Source: Candidatus Poseidonia sp.
GTDB taxonomy: Archaea > Thermoplasmatota > Poseidoniia > Poseidoniales > Poseidoniaceae
DNA length: 41,819 nt
Direction of reading: 5' to 3'
NCBI GenBank assembly: GCA_030828165.1
Contig: JAURDA010000011.1
Location: 1-41,819 of the forward strand
Shown here one piece after another: positions 33,931 through 41,819 of the stretch (positions within the stretch are counted from its first letter, which is position 1; the number at the start of each line of letters is the position of its first letter). The notes under the pieces were generated by a model, which saw nothing but the letters and a program-made list of their open reading frames with translations, was not told the origin of the DNA and ran no database searches. The position numbers and the translations under genes are program-made.

Positions 33931-33958
33931 TCACTTGGAAGGTGGCAGGGTGAGAACC

Positions 33959-34825
33959 ATGAAAACCGAAACCTTCTCAAAAACAACCAGCCTGCTTTTG
34001 ATCGCCACCATGACCCTCGCTTTCGCAGGGACCGTGTCCGCTGTTGCCCCCTACGAAAAGGGCAGCAACGGCCTCCCGGACTTCCTTTCCGACGGCGTGG
34101 ATGACACCCTCCAACTCGTCACCTTCTTCCTCTTTTTCGTGGGTTACATCGCCATGGGTGCAGCCTTCGTCTTCTTCATGTCGGAGCGAAACTCCGTCGC
34201 ACCGCAATACCGAACCACGATGACCATCTCGGCCCTCATCGTCGGTATCGCAGCCTTCCACTACTACTACATGCGCGGCGTTTACGCCGACTACGGCGAG
34301 GTCTCCATCGAATACCGATACATGGACTGGATCATCACCGTCCCCTTGATGGCCCTCAAGTTCCCATCCTTGGTTGGGAAGGACGCCATCACCGACGACA
34401 AATTCCTCGGCCTCGGATTCACCGGCATTTGTTTCACCGGTGCCCTCATCATGATTGGATTCGGCTACCTCGGCGAGTCCGGCGCCATTGACGGCATGCT
34501 CGGCCTCATCCTCGGTGGTGTTGGCTGGGCCATGATCATCGTGGCCACCGGTACCCCATGGTCCTCCGGAAAGGGTGTTGACAACAGCAAGATCGCACCA
34601 GAACTCATGTGGAGCACCAACGCTCTGCGCTGGTTCATCGTCGTCGGCTGGGTCATCTACCCCATCGGCTACTTGTTCAACCCCACCGCTGGCGTTTCCG
34701 ATGCTGTTTCGGCTGAAGTCATGGCCGTCCTGTACAACATCGCCGACGTGATCAACAAGATCGGCTTCGGTATCGTTGCATGGATGGGCGCCAAGAAGGC
34801 TACCGAAGCTCTCGCAGCTGAGTGA
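33959..34825 (+). CDS. Proteorhodopsin-type light-driven proton pump
   Basis: Product of 288 residues: a cleavable-looking signal peptide (1-28), then seven membrane helices. Retinal would bind Lys267 (NKIGFG). The active site is Arg120-Tyr-Met-Asp123, with Asp123 as proton acceptor and its partner His101 (FHYYYMRG). Thr127 is conserved. The donor position, usually Glu, is Lys134 (VPLMALKF), giving a D-T-K triad. The spectral tuning site (GPR 105) is Met131, which predicts green absorption. D-T-K with lysine is known from the Exiguobacterium rhodopsin, which pumps protons. Codons are heavily C-ending. No retinal synthesis genes are in the window. Tandem hairpins follow the stop. Confidence 0.96.
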   Translation: MKTETFSKTTSLLLIATMTLAFAGTVSAVAPYEKGSNGLPDFLSDGVDDTLQLVTFFLFFVGYIAMGAAFVFFMSERNSVAPQYRTTMTISALIVGIAAFHYYYMRGVYADYGEVSIEYRYMDWIITVPLMALKFPSLVGKDAITDDKFLGLGFTGICFTGALIMIGFGYLGESGAIDGMLGLILGGVGWAMIIVATGTPWSSGKGVDNSKIAPELMWSTNALRWFIVVGWVIYPIGYLFNPTAGVSDAVSAEVMAVLYNIADVINKIGFGIVAWMGAKKATEALAAE

Positions 34826-34842
34826 AGCCCTTCGACGGTTCT

Positions 34843-34873
34843 CACACCAGCGAGGTGTGGCGGATTCGTCCGC
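34843..34873 (+). terminator. Tandem hairpins after the rhodopsin gene
   Basis: CACACC-(AGCGA)-GGTGTG at 34843-34859 is followed without a gap by GCGGA-(TTCG)-TCCGC at 34860-34873. Both stems are perfect, and the second has the very stable UUCG tetraloop in RNA. There is no T-run, so an RNA-stabilising or processing role is as likely as termination. Confidence 0.55.
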
Positions 34874-34932
34874 TGCGCCTCAACGGTTGACGAGCGACGC
34901 AGTCAAAGACCGGTGTCGGGGAGCGTCTTCCA

Positions 34933-35571
34933 ATGGAGGTCGGCCTCGTTCTCAGTCTTGCCCTGGCGGGCATACTGCTCGGCGTGGTTGAAGGGTTGAA
35001 GCCTGGGCCTCTGCTCACGATGGTGATTCGAGAAACCCTCTCTGGAGGGTTGCGTGCTGGAGTTTGGACAGCGGCCGCCCCGATCTTTTCGGACGGGCCG
35101 TTGGTCATTCTGAGCCTCTTCGCTGCGGCGTGGATTGCGACAAACCCGTCGGTGCTGCTGGCCATCACCGTTGCCGGTGCTCTCTTTCTCGCAAAGATGG
35201 GCCTGGAATGCTTCCGGCTCGAGCCCCCCGCCCCCGGGACAATCGAGTCGGGCCTGCCCAAAGACTCGTTTCTGCGAGGCGTCGTGACCAACCTGCTTAA
35301 CCCCAACGTGTACGTCTTCTGGTTCTTGATCGGAGGACCCTTGATGGCCTCCGTGGTCGAAGAGGAACTCCTTGCTCCCGTTGCCTACGCCGTGTCCTTC
35401 CTCGTCACGCTCATGTTGACCAAGGTTGGTGTGGCTTATGCGATTCACCGAGCAAGCGACGACCTTTCCGTGGCCGCCTACAAACGCCTGCTTGCAGGAT
35501 GCGGCACGGTGATGCTTGGGTTCTCAGTGTTCTACGCCTTCGACGCGTACCACCTGCTCATGCAACGGTGA
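34933..35571 (+). CDS. LysE-family translocator (second copy in window)
   Basis: Product of 212 residues with about six spans. The family N-terminus is visible as GVVEGLKPGPLLTMVIRETL (residues 17-36), then AAAPIFSDGPLVIL and VVTNLLNPNVYVFWFL. It is distinct from the lysine-type protein at 17.9 kb and closer to the general RhtB/LysE translocator group. Substrate unknown. It lies 107 bases downstream of the rhodopsin stop, beyond the tandem hairpins. Its last 48 bases overlap the convergent acyltransferase gene. Confidence 0.88.
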   Translation: MEVGLVLSLALAGILLGVVEGLKPGPLLTMVIRETLSGGLRAGVWTAAAPIFSDGPLVILSLFAAAWIATNPSVLLAITVAGALFLAKMGLECFRLEPPAPGTIESGLPKDSFLRGVVTNLLNPNVYVFWFLIGGPLMASVVEEELLAPVAYAVSFLVTLMLTKVGVAYAIHRASDDLSVAAYKRLLAGCGTVMLGFSVFYAFDAYHLLMQR

Positions 35572-36594
35572 GCTTGGGCGGCGACTCCAACGCCTCCAAG
35601 CAGCCTCGAGCGTCCACTGAGGGCGCTGTTTCCACCAGAACGTTCCAACGACCATCCACGTTGCCGTGTAAACCACCGTAACGGCCATGGAAAGATTGAG
35701 CGTCCACGAGCCCTGCTCGTCCAAGGTATGCAGCCAAAACAACGGGAGGAAATGAGCGACGTAGAGGGTGAGGCTGCATCGTCCGGCCCCCGCTAACCCG
35801 TTCATCCACGTTCTGCCATCAACCAACAACCAAAACAGGCTCACGCCGGTCAAGGCGGCGATCAAAAACGGACCGTTTGCTGGAAAAAACGTCAGGGCGG
35901 CCTCGCCGGTCGGCAACGCCCATGGCGTGTTGGTTGAAAGTGCCAGAAACAGCACAACCGCCGAAATTCCCATCCCAACGGCGAACGTGAAAACGAGGGG
36001 GCGGCGTCCCCGTTGGAGAGCGATTGTTGCACCAAACGCACCAAAAAGAACCCAAGGGAGCAACGGATACGTGCCCGTCAAAAGCAAATGCGATGCGATA
36101 TCGAAAGCGGTTGCCGTTTCAACCCGTGCATCCCAGTTGGAAGGCCCCTGCAGAGGATGTGCGAACCAAAGGAAGGCGAGCATGGTCGCCGCAACGATGA
36201 GGAAGACGTTGAACGGGGTTCGACCTGTTCGCCATGGTGCCGCCCACAAGGGCTCGGAGAGAATCATCAACCCCATCAGCGAAAGGACGCCTGGTGTGAA
36301 AGGTTGGAACAAATGGGGCGCTGAAAGGTTGACTCCTGCCTGGCAGACGAAAAGAAAGGCCGCCTGCCGCCATCGCTCCGACCATGTTCGCGAACGCTGA
36401 AGAAGGCCCCAACCAAACAACGTGACAAACAAGGGAGCGGCGAGTCCGCCGAAACCGGAGACGACGGTCGCTAAAACCGTCAACTCCGATGCATTTGCTG
36501 GGGTCCATGTTGCTGCGGCGTGCACCATCACCATCAGCAGCACGGCCAAACCGCGCAATGCGTCGATGGAGGTTTGGCGCTCCACCTCGGGCAT
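35524..36594 (-). CDS. HGSNAT/DUF1624-like multi-span acyltransferase
   Basis: Product of 356 residues with about ten membrane spans. The N-terminus TSIDALRGLAVLLMVMVHAA is the hallmark of the heparan-alpha-glucosaminide N-acetyltransferase/DUF1624/DUF418 superfamily, in which a transmembrane domain transfers an acyl group to a sugar across the membrane. The His in MVHAA near residue 25 is the likely conserved one. The target is unknown. The ATG follows the purQ stop by three bases, so it is co-transcribed with purLQ, although no purine role is evident. Its 3' end overlaps the LysE gene by 48 bases. Confidence 0.78.
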   Translation of the reverse strand: MPEVERQTSIDALRGLAVLLMVMVHAAATWTPANASELTVLATVVSGFGGLAAPLFVTLFGWGLLQRSRTWSERWRQAAFLFVCQAGVNLSAPHLFQPFTPGVLSLMGLMILSEPLWAAPWRTGRTPFNVFLIVAATMLAFLWFAHPLQGPSNWDARVETATAFDIASHLLLTGTYPLLPWVLFGAFGATIALQRGRRPLVFTFAVGMGISAVVLFLALSTNTPWALPTGEAALTFFPANGPFLIAALTGVSLFWLLVDGRTWMNGLAGAGRCSLTLYVAHFLPLFWLHTLDEQGSWTLNLSMAVTVVYTATWMVVGTFWWKQRPQWTLEAAWRRWSRRPSSPLHEQVVRVEGVEH

Positions 36595-36597
36595 GCT

Positions 36598-37446
36598 TCA
36601 TCCCTGACGTGTGGCTTTAACGTGGTCAACGGCGTTCCGGAAGAGTTGCAGTCCTTCGCCCTCCCAGCCGTCCATCGCGTCGCCAACGGCCTTCGATGAA
36701 GGATGGGTGTGGTTGGGATGGAGCCAGCGAGCGTACACGGCCTCGGGATGCGGCATAAGCCCAAACACGAGGCCGGTGCTGTCGCAAATGCCTGCAATGT
36801 TTCGCATGCTTCCGTTTGGACTGATCGGGTACGGCAAAACCGAATCGCTTGAGTGGGTGTCGGCGGGGGCTTTGGGGTCCACGTACCGCACCGTTAACTG
36901 ACGGTTGGCCGCAAGCCGGTCCAAATCCTCGGCCGACGGCATCACGAACTTGCCTTCGCCGTGACGGACGGGGCATTCCATTCGCGTCATGCCCTTCGTC
37001 CAGATGCAGGGGCTTTCGGGGTCAAATTCCAAGGTCACCCACCGGTCTTCGTAACGTCCGCTATCGTTCAACGTGAGACTGGCCCGCTGGATGAAATCCG
37101 GGGACTGGTTGGCTTCGGGACCCGGCAAAAGGCCGGTTTTCACCAGCACTTGAAACCCGTTGCAAATACCGATGATGGGTTTGCCGGCGTCCACGAACGC
37201 TCGCAGAGCGTCGCGCATGGCAAAACGCATCCGGTTGCCCAAGAGTCGCCCGCTTCCCAAATGATCACCGAACGAGAAGCCCCCGGGAACGGCGAGAATG
37301 TCGTAGTCCGAGAGCGATGCGGCGCCCGAAACAAAACGGTTGACGTGGATTCGCTCCGCCGTGGCTCCAACAAGTTCGAACACGGCTTTTGTCTCGTGGT
37401 CGCAATTGATTCCAAAACCGAACAAAACGGCGACATGAGGAGTCAT
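36598..37446 (-). CDS. purQ: Phosphoribosylformylglycinamidine synthase, glutaminase subunit
   Basis: Class I glutamine amidotransferase of 282 residues that supplies ammonia to PurL. It begins VAVLFGFGINCDHETKAV; the nucleophile Cys is in GICNGFQVLVKTGLLPG and the His-Glu pair in LMPHPEAVY. Its ATG shares one base with the purL stop (TGATG), so the two are translationally coupled. An upstream in-frame start within purL (37485) is less likely. Length is somewhat above the typical 220-260, close to the larger PurQ form. Confidence 0.95.
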   Translation of the reverse strand: MTPHVAVLFGFGINCDHETKAVFELVGATAERIHVNRFVSGAASLSDYDILAVPGGFSFGDHLGSGRLLGNRMRFAMRDALRAFVDAGKPIIGICNGFQVLVKTGLLPGPEANQSPDFIQRASLTLNDSGRYEDRWVTLEFDPESPCIWTKGMTRMECPVRHGEGKFVMPSAEDLDRLAANRQLTVRYVDPKAPADTHSSDSVLPYPISPNGSMRNIAGICDSTGLVFGLMPHPEAVYARWLHPNHTHPSSKAVGDAMDGWEGEGLQLFRNAVDHVKATRQG

Positions 37447-40400
37447 CAGGCAACACCTCCCGTCAAATCCAACGTCCCTTTCCAAGCCTCAACAAGGGCA
37501 TCGACCGGTGAGGCGATGAGTTCCTCATCGCCGTCCACGACCACCAGAGCGTCCGTCTCGTTCACGTTCCCGAGGACCGTAAGCGGATGACCTTTCATGG
37601 CCGTGCGGAACGTTTCGTCGTTTTCGGGGGCCACGGCAACGACGATGCGTCCCAAGGATTCGCCCCAAAGTCGGCCCCAAAGGTCGCCTTCGCCGGTGCC
37701 GTCCACATCAATTTCAGCACCGAGCCGCCCACCAATGCACATCTCAGCCAGCGCAACGGCAAGGCCCCCTTCGCTGCAATCGTGAGCTGTTCGAACCAAA
37801 CCTTGCCGGATGGTGTTGGCAAGAACCCTGTACGTCGCGAGGTTGTCTTGGGGGTGGTTCAGTTGCGGGACCGTTCCACCAATGCCGGGCGATGCCCCGG
37901 ATTCGGTCAGCATGAACGCCACTTCCGAAGCGCCCAATTCTTGGCGGGACGACCCCACTAGGTACACCCGATCGCCGGCCTGTTTGAAGTCGCTCGTGGC
38001 CGTGAAGCGGACATCGGGGTGGTCGCCAAAGAGCGAAAACAGGAGGGTTGGGGGGATGGAAATCTTGTCCGGGCCCGAGCCGTAGTCGTTTTTCATGGAA
38101 TCCTTTCCGCTGACGCACGGCAAGCGATAGGCTCGGCAGACGCGTTCCAGTTCCCGGTTGGCTCGCACGAGTTGGGCGAGTTTGAACCGGCCGTCGGGGG
38201 TTTTGGTCGACTCAATGGGGTCGGGCCAACAGAAGTTGTCCAAACCCGCCATTTTGTCAACATCAAGCCCCACGCAGACGGCGTTACGAACCGCTTCGTC
38301 AATGGCGGCAGCGGCCATGGCCCCAGCATCGATGTCCGAGTATCGCGGCGCAATGCCGCAGGAGATGACCAGTCCGTGGGGGTTGCCGTGGAGCGGTGCG
38401 ATGAGGCCCGCGTCGCCCGGTCCGTCCCGCTCAACACCGACGAAGGGTTTCACGGCGGTTTGGGCGATGACCTCATGGTCGTACTGACGAACCCATGTTT
38501 CCTTGCTGGCGATGTTCGGGCGTTGAAGCATCCCCAACAGCAACCGGTTGTGATCGGCGTCCTTCGGTGGGGCAAATGGAAGGTGTTCAGGAGGCGCCCA
38601 AGCCGATTCAAGTTCGAGTTGCGGCACGCCGTCGTGAAGGAATTCAATGGGCAAGTAGGCTACGGTTGTTTCGTTGTAGCGAACATGGAAGACGCCGGTG
38701 GACGTGAACGTGGCCACCGGAGTGGCCTCGACCTCGTGGAGATGAGCGAGGCTTTCGAACGCTGCTTGGTCTTCGGGCCGTACGGCGATGGTCATGCGTT
38801 CTTGACTCTCCGAAACGAGAATTTCCCATGGGGAAAGCCCCGCTTGCTTGAGCGGAACCTTTGCAAGGTCAATTTCGCATCCGTTCGTGTATTCTGCCAT
38901 CTCTCCGATGGAGGACGAGAGCCCGCCTGCGCCGTTGTCGGTAATGCATGATATCAGCCCAGCATCACGGGCTTCAAGCACCATGTCAAGCATTTTCTTT
39001 TGGGTGATGGGGTCACCGATTTGGACGGCGCTTGAGGGGGATTCCTCCGTCAATTCAAGCGAAGAAAACGTCGCCCCGTGAATGCCGTCGTAACCAACTC
39101 GCCCGCCGACCATGTAGACGATGTCCCCCGCAACGGGGGTTTTCACGTGGGAGGGGCGACCGTCCCCAAGGGTTCTGGGCATGATCCCGACGGTCCCGCA
39201 GTACACCAGCGGTTTCCCAATGTAGCGGTCATCAAAGACAATTGCCCCGTTCACCGTTGGAATCCCAGATTCGTTTCCGCCCACGCGTACGCCTGCGTGG
39301 ACGCCCCGCAGCACCCGCGAGGGGTGGAACAGGTTGTCGGGCAAGTCGCCTTCCCAGTCGGGAGGGCCGAAGCAAAACACGTCCGTGTTGGCGATGGGGC
39401 GAGCGCCCAGGCCCGTGCCGAGAATGTCACGGTTTACGCCGACAATTCCGGTCATGGCTCCCCCGTAAGGGTCCAGCGCAGAGGGAGAGTTGTGGGTTTC
39501 CGCTTTCATGCATACGCTCCATTCATCGTCCCAAGCAATGACGCCAGAGTTGTCGTGAAACACCGAGAGAAGCCAGTCGACCTCGTTTTGCATATCATGT
39601 GTTGGCTTCATGATGTGTGTTTTGAAGAGGGAATCGATGACCGTGTCTTCGCCCGTCTCTTCATCAACGTGATGGATTTTTGAGGCGAAAATCTTGTGCT
39701 TGCAATGCTCACTCCACGTTTGGGCGAGGCATTCGAGTTCAACGTCCGTTGGTGCATCCGGTGAAACGCCTGCGGCCTTTCGAACTGCACGGGTTTGCGG
39801 GTCACGGTAGTGGGCTTGAATTGCCTGCATTTCAGCCAAATTGAGGGCGAGCAGGCCTTGGGTCGAAATGGATTCAAGCTCGTCGTCGCTGACTTCGAGG
39901 TTCACGGGTTGGGGTTCGATGAACACCTGTTCGGGCGGCGTCGGGTAGTCAAGTTGTGGCCATGCTCGCGCCGTGCACTGCTCGGCCGTCGCCACCACAG
40001 TCCGTTCAATCAGGCCGTTATGCAACGTTCCCGCCAGCCATTGGAGGTCGCACCCTTCGGGCAAACCGTAGAAGGCGTACGTGATATACGTCGCAATGCG
40101 TGCGTTGCGGTCGTCGGGAAACAACGTCAGAAAACCGTCGGTCGCTGCCTTTCCCGGGTTGTCGGTGACTCCCGGTTTGAAACCCACCGATACGACACCT
40201 TCGGGAACGGTCTCGAAAAACGCGGAAGAGAGCATCAGTTCATTGGTCGCTCCGTGTTCGATGATGGGGTCGGCAAACACATCGTCAACCCTCGCTGCAA
40301 TGGCCTCGGAGGACGTGTCCCCTTCGATCAAATACCCGCAAACCGTTCGGACATCCTGCACCTCAATGCCATGGTCAGCCATGAGTTGGCGACGGACGAC

Positions 40401-40466
40401 GTCGCCACGAACATCGCGCATTCCTTCCCCTTGCCGAGGCGTCACTTCCACGCGAGTTAGAGGCAT
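37446..40466 (-). CDS. purL: Phosphoribosylformylglycinamidine synthase with fused PurS-like N-terminus
   Basis: Makes FGAM from FGAR, ATP and PurQ-derived ammonia. The product has 1006 residues, between small PurL (about 740) and the large form (about 1300) that also includes the glutaminase. The first about 170 residues contain two PurS-like halves (TRVEVTPRQGEGMRDV and VVSVGFKPGVTDNPGKAA). The synthase core follows, with TWSEHCKHK near 250, MKAETHNSPSALDPYGGA and, in the second half, CVSGKDSMKNDY. No separate purS gene is needed or seen. I start at the ATG at 40466; a GTG at 40475 is possible. Confidence 0.95.
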   Translation of the reverse strand: MPLTRVEVTPRQGEGMRDVRGDVVRRQLMADHGIEVQDVRTVCGYLIEGDTSSEAIAARVDDVFADPIIEHGATNELMLSSAFFETVPEGVVSVGFKPGVTDNPGKAATDGFLTLFPDDRNARIATYITYAFYGLPEGCDLQWLAGTLHNGLIERTVVATAEQCTARAWPQLDYPTPPEQVFIEPQPVNLEVSDDELESISTQGLLALNLAEMQAIQAHYRDPQTRAVRKAAGVSPDAPTDVELECLAQTWSEHCKHKIFASKIHHVDEETGEDTVIDSLFKTHIMKPTHDMQNEVDWLLSVFHDNSGVIAWDDEWSVCMKAETHNSPSALDPYGGAMTGIVGVNRDILGTGLGARPIANTDVFCFGPPDWEGDLPDNLFHPSRVLRGVHAGVRVGGNESGIPTVNGAIVFDDRYIGKPLVYCGTVGIMPRTLGDGRPSHVKTPVAGDIVYMVGGRVGYDGIHGATFSSLELTEESPSSAVQIGDPITQKKMLDMVLEARDAGLISCITDNGAGGLSSSIGEMAEYTNGCEIDLAKVPLKQAGLSPWEILVSESQERMTIAVRPEDQAAFESLAHLHEVEATPVATFTSTGVFHVRYNETTVAYLPIEFLHDGVPQLELESAWAPPEHLPFAPPKDADHNRLLLGMLQRPNIASKETWVRQYDHEVIAQTAVKPFVGVERDGPGDAGLIAPLHGNPHGLVISCGIAPRYSDIDAGAMAAAAIDEAVRNAVCVGLDVDKMAGLDNFCWPDPIESTKTPDGRFKLAQLVRANRELERVCRAYRLPCVSGKDSMKNDYGSGPDKISIPPTLLFSLFGDHPDVRFTATSDFKQAGDRVYLVGSSRQELGASEVAFMLTESGASPGIGGTVPQLNHPQDNLATYRVLANTIRQGLVRTAHDCSEGGLAVALAEMCIGGRLGAEIDVDGTGEGDLWGRLWGESLGRIVVAVAPENDETFRTAMKGHPLTVLGNVNETDALVVVDGDEELIASPVDALVEAWKGTLDLTGGVA

Positions 40467-40530
40467 ACGGTGCACCGCGCCCTTGAGGGCATGTTGCCGT
40501 TGTTGAATGCGCTCTTTGTAGTCTGCGCTC

Positions 40531-41819
40531 TCAATTGTTTAGCATCTTTGCGAGGAAATGTCCGGTGGGACTGTTTTCGTTGGCTGCCACCGCCTCTGGC
40601 GTCCCTGTGGCGATGATTTGTCCGCCTCGTTCACCTCCATCGGGGCCCAAGTCAATGACCCAATCGCACGATTTCACGACGTCGAGTTGGTGTTCAATGA
40701 TGACCAGCGTGTGACCTTTGTCTCGGAGTTGGTGCAGCACCTCGATCAGTTTTGCCACATCGCTCAGGGAAAGTCCCGTGGTGGGCTCGTCCAAGATGTA
40801 GACCGTGTGTTTGTTCGGCATACGCCGCAGTTCGCTCGCAAGTTTCACGCGCTGAGCTTCGCCGCCCGAAAGCGTCGTTGCAGGTTGGCCCAAGCGAATG
40901 TATCCCAAACCCACCGCATTGAGGGTCTCGAGGGTGCGGTGAATCTTCCGGTGATTCTTGAAGAATTCAACCGCATCGGCCACCGGCATTTCCAGCACAT
41001 CGTGGATGTTGCGGCCCTTCCACATGACCTCAAGGCACTCTCGAGTGTAGCGCTTGCCCTCGCAGATGTCGCAGGTGATCCACACGTCGGGAAGGAAGTT
41101 CATCTCCAATTTGATTGAGCCTCCGCCGGAACACGCTTCGCAACGGCCCCCCTTGACGTTGAAACTGAATTGTCCGGGTTTGTACCCGCGCTCTTTGGCG
41201 AGTTTTGTGTCGGCGAACAAACTGCGAATTTCATCAAACACCTTCGTGTAGGTGGCGGGGTTTGACCGAGGCGTCCTGCCGATGGGGGATTGGTCGATGA
41301 TGATGGTCTTGTCCACGTGCTCAACCCCTTCGATGCTTGAATGGCGCCCGGGGACGGTTTCTGCTCGGTGCACCGCACGTTGTAAGGCGGGGGCGAGGAT
41401 GCCCGAAACCAAGGACGACTTTCCGGAACCCGAGACGCCGGTGACGGCGGTCATGCATCCGAGAGGGAACGTTGCGCTGATGTTTTGCAAGTTGTTGTGA
41501 CGAGCCCCTTTGACCACGAGGTGTTTTTTGCCCGGTTTTACGCGGTTTGTGGGCCACGAAATGGACCTTCGTCCGCTAAGGTACGCCCCGGTCACCGAGG
41601 CCTCGACCTTCATGACCTCTTCGGGCGGTCCGTTCGCCACGACTTCGCCACCCTCCAATCCAGCTCCCGGGCCAAGGTCGCACAGCCAGTCGGCTTGGCG
41701 AAGGGTATCTTCATCATGCTCCACGACAAGAAGAGTGTTGCCCAAATCGCTCAATTCCCGCAGCGTCTTCAACAAACGGTCGTTGTCCCGCTGGTGCAAC
41801 CCAATGGAAGGTTCATCGA
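40531..41819 (-). CDS. uvrA: UvrA excinuclease subunit, C-terminal part (cut by window end)
   Basis: The gene enters from beyond the window end; about 429 residues are visible. The sequence begins inside Walker B of the first ABC half ([15 protein letters not shown]), then has the second Walker [13 protein letters not shown]. The DNA-binding zinc finger CEACSGGGS...CDICEGKRY follows, then the second signature [12 protein letters not shown] and Walker [12 protein letters not shown] with its switch HQLDVV. UvrA recognises DNA damage in nucleotide excision repair. Bacterial-type Uvr genes occur in several mesophilic euryarchaea. The start is not in the window. Confidence 0.96.
   Translation of the reverse strand, partial: DEPSIGLHQRDNDRLLKTLRELSDLGNTLLVVEHDEDTLRQADWLCDLGPGAGLEGGEVVANGPPEEVMKVEASVTGAYLSGRRSISWPTNRVKPGKKHLVVKGARHNNLQNISATFPLGCMTAVTGVSGSGKSSLVSGILAPALQRAVHRAETVPGRHSSIEGVEHVDKTIIIDQSPIGRTPRSNPATYTKVFDEIRSLFADTKLAKERGYKPGQFSFNVKGGRCEACSGGGSIKLEMNFLPDVWITCDICEGKRYTRECLEVMWKGRNIHDVLEMPVADAVEFFKNHRKIHRTLETLNAVGLGYIRLGQPATTLSGGEAQRVKLASELRRMPNKHTVYILDEPTTGLSLSDVAKLIEVLHQLRDKGHTLVIIEHQLDVVKSCDWVIDLGPDGGERGGQIIATGTPEAVAANENSPTGHFLAKMLNN

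Noticed and set aside
1-41819. tRNA, rRNA, CRISPR array or mobile element
   Set aside because: No T-arm GGTTCRANYCC with matching stems, no regularly spaced direct repeats other than the coding 51-bp repeat, and no transposase or integrase motifs were found by reading both strands; a covariance-model scan was not possible here.

Overview
The window looks like a chromosomal segment of a planktonic euryarchaeon, most probably Marine Group II (Candidatus Poseidoniales). Evidence for an archaeon: archaeal TOPRIM-type DnaG, a thermosome-family chaperonin, prefoldin alpha next to FtsY and ribosomal protein L20a (LX/L18Ae), geranylgeranylglyceryl phosphate synthase, membrane-anchored winged-helix regulators and TATA-type promoters. 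Evidence for the marine surface lineage: a proteorhodopsin-type light-driven pump alongside bacterial-type genes (purH, purN, uvrA, LysE exporters, an MsbA-like ABC exporter). Genes are densely packed, often in tail-to-tail pairs that touch or overlap. I see no rRNA, tRNA, CRISPR array, IS element or integrase.

Layout. 1-5.3 kb: a 933-residue helical protein of unknown function faces a proline-rich membrane protein and dnaG. 5.5-7.4 kb (+): TerB-like protein, two small helical unknowns and a MobA-like nucleotidyltransferase. 7.3-10.5 kb: purN, a DUF454 membrane protein, a DUF6356 protein and purH. 10.5-16.8 kb (-): a divergent chaperonin, a 689-residue protein I cannot assign, an acidic-tailed membrane protein, a PINA-like ATPase-KH protein without its PIN domain and a small membrane protein. 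16.9-22.9 kb (-): Gfo/Idh/MocA oxidoreductase, LysE exporter, beta-propeller lipoprotein, transmembrane two-wHTH regulator, tail-anchored receiver protein and a DUF1844 protein. 22.9-25.5 kb (-): ftsY, pfdA and L20a, interrupted by an opposite-strand wHTH relic with an in-frame TAG. 25.6-31.2 kb (+): secreted subtilase with calcium-binding repeats, then an actin/MamK-like ATPase and a long coiled-coil protein. 31.2-35.6 kb: GGGP synthase (-), ABC exporter, proteorhodopsin and a second LysE protein. 35.5-41.8 kb (-): purL-purQ-acyltransferase and the 3' part of uvrA.

Themes. Four purine genes (purN, purH, purQ, purL) lie in three places and imply a folate-dependent de novo route. Protein biogenesis is represented by ftsY, prefoldin, L20a and a chaperonin. 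The least explained parts are the chaperonin/689-residue/acidic-membrane-protein cluster and the actin-like/coiled-coil pair. The rhodopsin carries D-T-K at its acceptor/105-type/donor positions, with lysine where the donor glutamate is usual. At several gene junctions the upstream TGA stop codon forms the start of the next gene's Shine-Dalgarno sequence (TGAGGTGA and variants), pointing to translational coupling.
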